The notes below the pieces were generated by a model. It made no database searches. It was given only the letters and a program-made list of their open reading frames with translations, and had not been told where the DNA came from. A stretch of DNA of 6,288 nt from Thiotrichales bacterium (GTDB taxonomy: Bacteria > Pseudomonadota > Gammaproteobacteria > JAAZVR01): the NCBI GenBank assembly GCA_018623305.1, contig JAAZVR010000068.1, positions 1 through 6,288 of the forward strand, in the 5' to 3' direction. A program made the translations under genes and the position numbers. This document shows positions 4,981 to 6,288 of this stretch, piece by piece (within the stretch, counting starts at the first letter, position 1; each line of letters begins with the position of its first letter).

Positions 4981-6288
4981 ATGTCACAACCTTTGGTATT
5001 AGTCGATGGTTCATCGTATCTGTTTCGCGCTTTTTATGTGCCCGCCCTTGCTCGAATGACCTCACCCAGTGGTCAGCCTACAGGTGCAATCTATGGCGTA
5101 CTGAACATGATTAAAAGCTTGCGCGATGAATACAACACCGACCAATTCGCGGTGGTGTTTGACGCCAAAGGCCCGACTTTTCGTAATGAACTCTACGACC
5201 AATACAAAGCCAATCGCCCACCGATGCCAGAGGAATTGCGCGTGCAAATCGAGCCACTGCATCGCATTATTCAAGCGATGGGGATTCCGTTGTTGTGCAT
5301 TCCTGGCGTCGAAGCCGATGATGTGTTGGGCACTCTAGCGGCGCACGCAACCGAGCAAGGCCAACAAACTTTTATTTCCACGGGCGATAAAGACATGGCG
5401 CAATTGGTCAATGAACACGTGACGTTAATTAACACCATGGACAAAAAAGCGCCGATTACCGATATTCCTCGAGTGAGTGAAAAATTTGGTGTGCGTCCCG
5501 ATCAAATCATTGATTATTTAGCTCTGATGGGCGACACCTCGGACAATATCCCGGGGGTGCCGAAAGTCGGCCCGAAAACCGCAGCGAAATGGCTGACTCA
5601 ATACGAAACGCTCGAAAACTTGGTCGATCACGCCGATCAAATCAAAGGCAAAGTCGGTGAATCTTTCCGCGAACACATCGAGCAATTGCCACTGTCGAAG
5701 CAACTGACCACCATCAAATGCGATGTGGAACTCGAGGTCGCCCTTGATGAATTGCGCATCGGGGAACGTAATATCGACATCTTGCGTGAAGAATTCAGCA
5801 ATCAAGGTTTTAGAACTTGGTTAAAACAACTCGATTATGCTGATGAAGACGAGGTCGCTGAAGGCCCTACGAAACCTGCGATTGAAACCGATTACCAGTG
5901 CGTTTTAACACAAGAGGCTTGGTCTGCGGTTATAAAAGAACTCCATGATGCAGACGCTTTCGCATTCGATACTGAAACCACCAGCTTAAATTATATGCAG
6001 GCAGAAATCGTCGGTATTTCTGTCTCAACTGAAGCGGGCAAAGGCTATTACATTCCATTTACTCACGACTACGAAGGTGCGCCTGAACAGCTGAATCGTG
6101 AGCAGGTTCTAAGTGATTTAACACCGTTATTGCAGGCTTCTCCTGCAAAAGTCATCGGTCAAAATTTGAAATACGATTGGCATATTTTGAAAAATCACGG
6201 CATCGAACTGACAAGCATCAAAATGGATACCATGCTGGCGTCTTATGCGCTGAATTCCACCGCAACACTTCACAATATGGACGATATG
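4981..6288 (+). CDS. polA: DNA polymerase I, N-terminal 436 residues (3' end outside window)
   Basis: DNA polymerase I removes RNA primers and fills gaps in replication and repair. The reading frame is open from the ATG at 4981 to the right edge. Residues 1-~290 are the 5'-3' exonuclease (flap nuclease) domain: VDGSSYLFRA (8-17), FDAKGPTFR (60-68), GVEADD (109-114), STGDKDMAQLV (133-143) and the helix-hairpin-helix GDTSDNIPGVPKVGPKTA (184-201). The conserved metal-binding acids (D9, D61, E111, D113, D114, D136, D138, D185, D188) are all visible. From about 305 the 3'-5' exonuclease fold begins: AFDTETTSL (328-336; D330 and E332) and GQNLKYDW (393-400; D399), at a constant offset of 25 from E. 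coli D355, E357 and D424. Proofreading therefore looks intact as far as it is seen. The Exo III motif and the polymerase domain lie beyond the window. AGGA 6 nt upstream supports the start. Confidence 0.97.
   Translation, partial: MSQPLVLVDGSSYLFRAFYVPALARMTSPSGQPTGAIYGVLNMIKSLRDEYNTDQFAVVFDAKGPTFRNELYDQYKANRPPMPEELRVQIEPLHRIIQAMGIPLLCIPGVEADDVLGTLAAHATEQGQQTFISTGDKDMAQLVNEHVTLINTMDKKAPITDIPRVSEKFGVRPDQIIDYLALMGDTSDNIPGVPKVGPKTAAKWLTQYETLENLVDHADQIKGKVGESFREHIEQLPLSKQLTTIKCDVELEVALDELRIGERNIDILREEFSNQGFRTWLKQLDYADEDEVAEGPTKPAIETDYQCVLTQEAWSAVIKELHDADAFAFDTETTSLNYMQAEIVGISVSTEAGKGYYIPFTHDYEGAPEQLNREQVLSDLTPLLQASPAKVIGQNLKYDWHILKNHGIELTSIKMDTMLASYALNSTATLHNMDDM

Noticed and set aside
5518..5805. 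95-codon open frame on the minus strand inside polA (and a 70-codon one at 5062-5274)
   Set aside because: Both are antisense to the conserved 5'-nuclease domain of polA and show no family features; they are shadows of the polA frame.

Overview
The window reads as an ordinary housekeeping stretch of a gammaproteobacterial chromosome. Seven protein-coding genes cover almost all of it, with no RNA gene, mobile element, CRISPR array or phage gene visible. The proteins resemble their Escherichia coli and Pseudomonas counterparts (GlnA, Hsp15, HemF, HemN, TsaC, ThrB of the APH-like type, DNA polymerase I). The moderately AT-leaning composition and this gene set would fit a sulfur-oxidising, Thiomicrospira-like gammaproteobacterium, but that genus-level guess rests on memory and is weak.

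Layout, left to right. (1) 1-334, minus: the first 111 codons of glnA, running off the left edge. (2) 335-442: glnA leader, with no clear terminator or consensus promoter. (3) 443-3173, minus: a tight three-gene block transcribed hemN -> hemF -> hslR, with gaps of 9 nt and 1 nt. It is preceded by a good sigma-70 type promoter at 3204-3232. (4) 3174-3383: a 210-bp intergenic region holding that promoter, a strong intrinsic terminator for the upstream operon, and three more inverted repeats packed against it. (5) 3384-4886, minus: thrB -> tsaC, 6 nt apart. (6) 4887-4980: a 94-bp divergent promoter region with opposing -10 elements overlapping at 4920-4927. (7) 4981-6288, plus: polA, cut by the right edge after 436 codons.

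Functionally, hemN and hemF encode the oxygen-independent and oxygen-dependent enzymes for the same haem-biosynthesis step (coproporphyrinogen III to protoporphyrinogen IX). Here they appear to share one transcript with hslR, a ribosome-rescue RNA-binding protein. ThrB makes O-phosphohomoserine for threonine, and TsaC consumes threonine to start the t6A modification of tRNA, so that two-gene operon has a plausible metabolic link.

I did not find a convincing new biological system. The items most worth a second look are the loss of the WPGPxT motif in TsaC, the co-transcription of the two coproporphyrinogen oxidases, the chain of abutting inverted repeats at 3236-3311, and the overlapping divergent promoters between thrB and polA.
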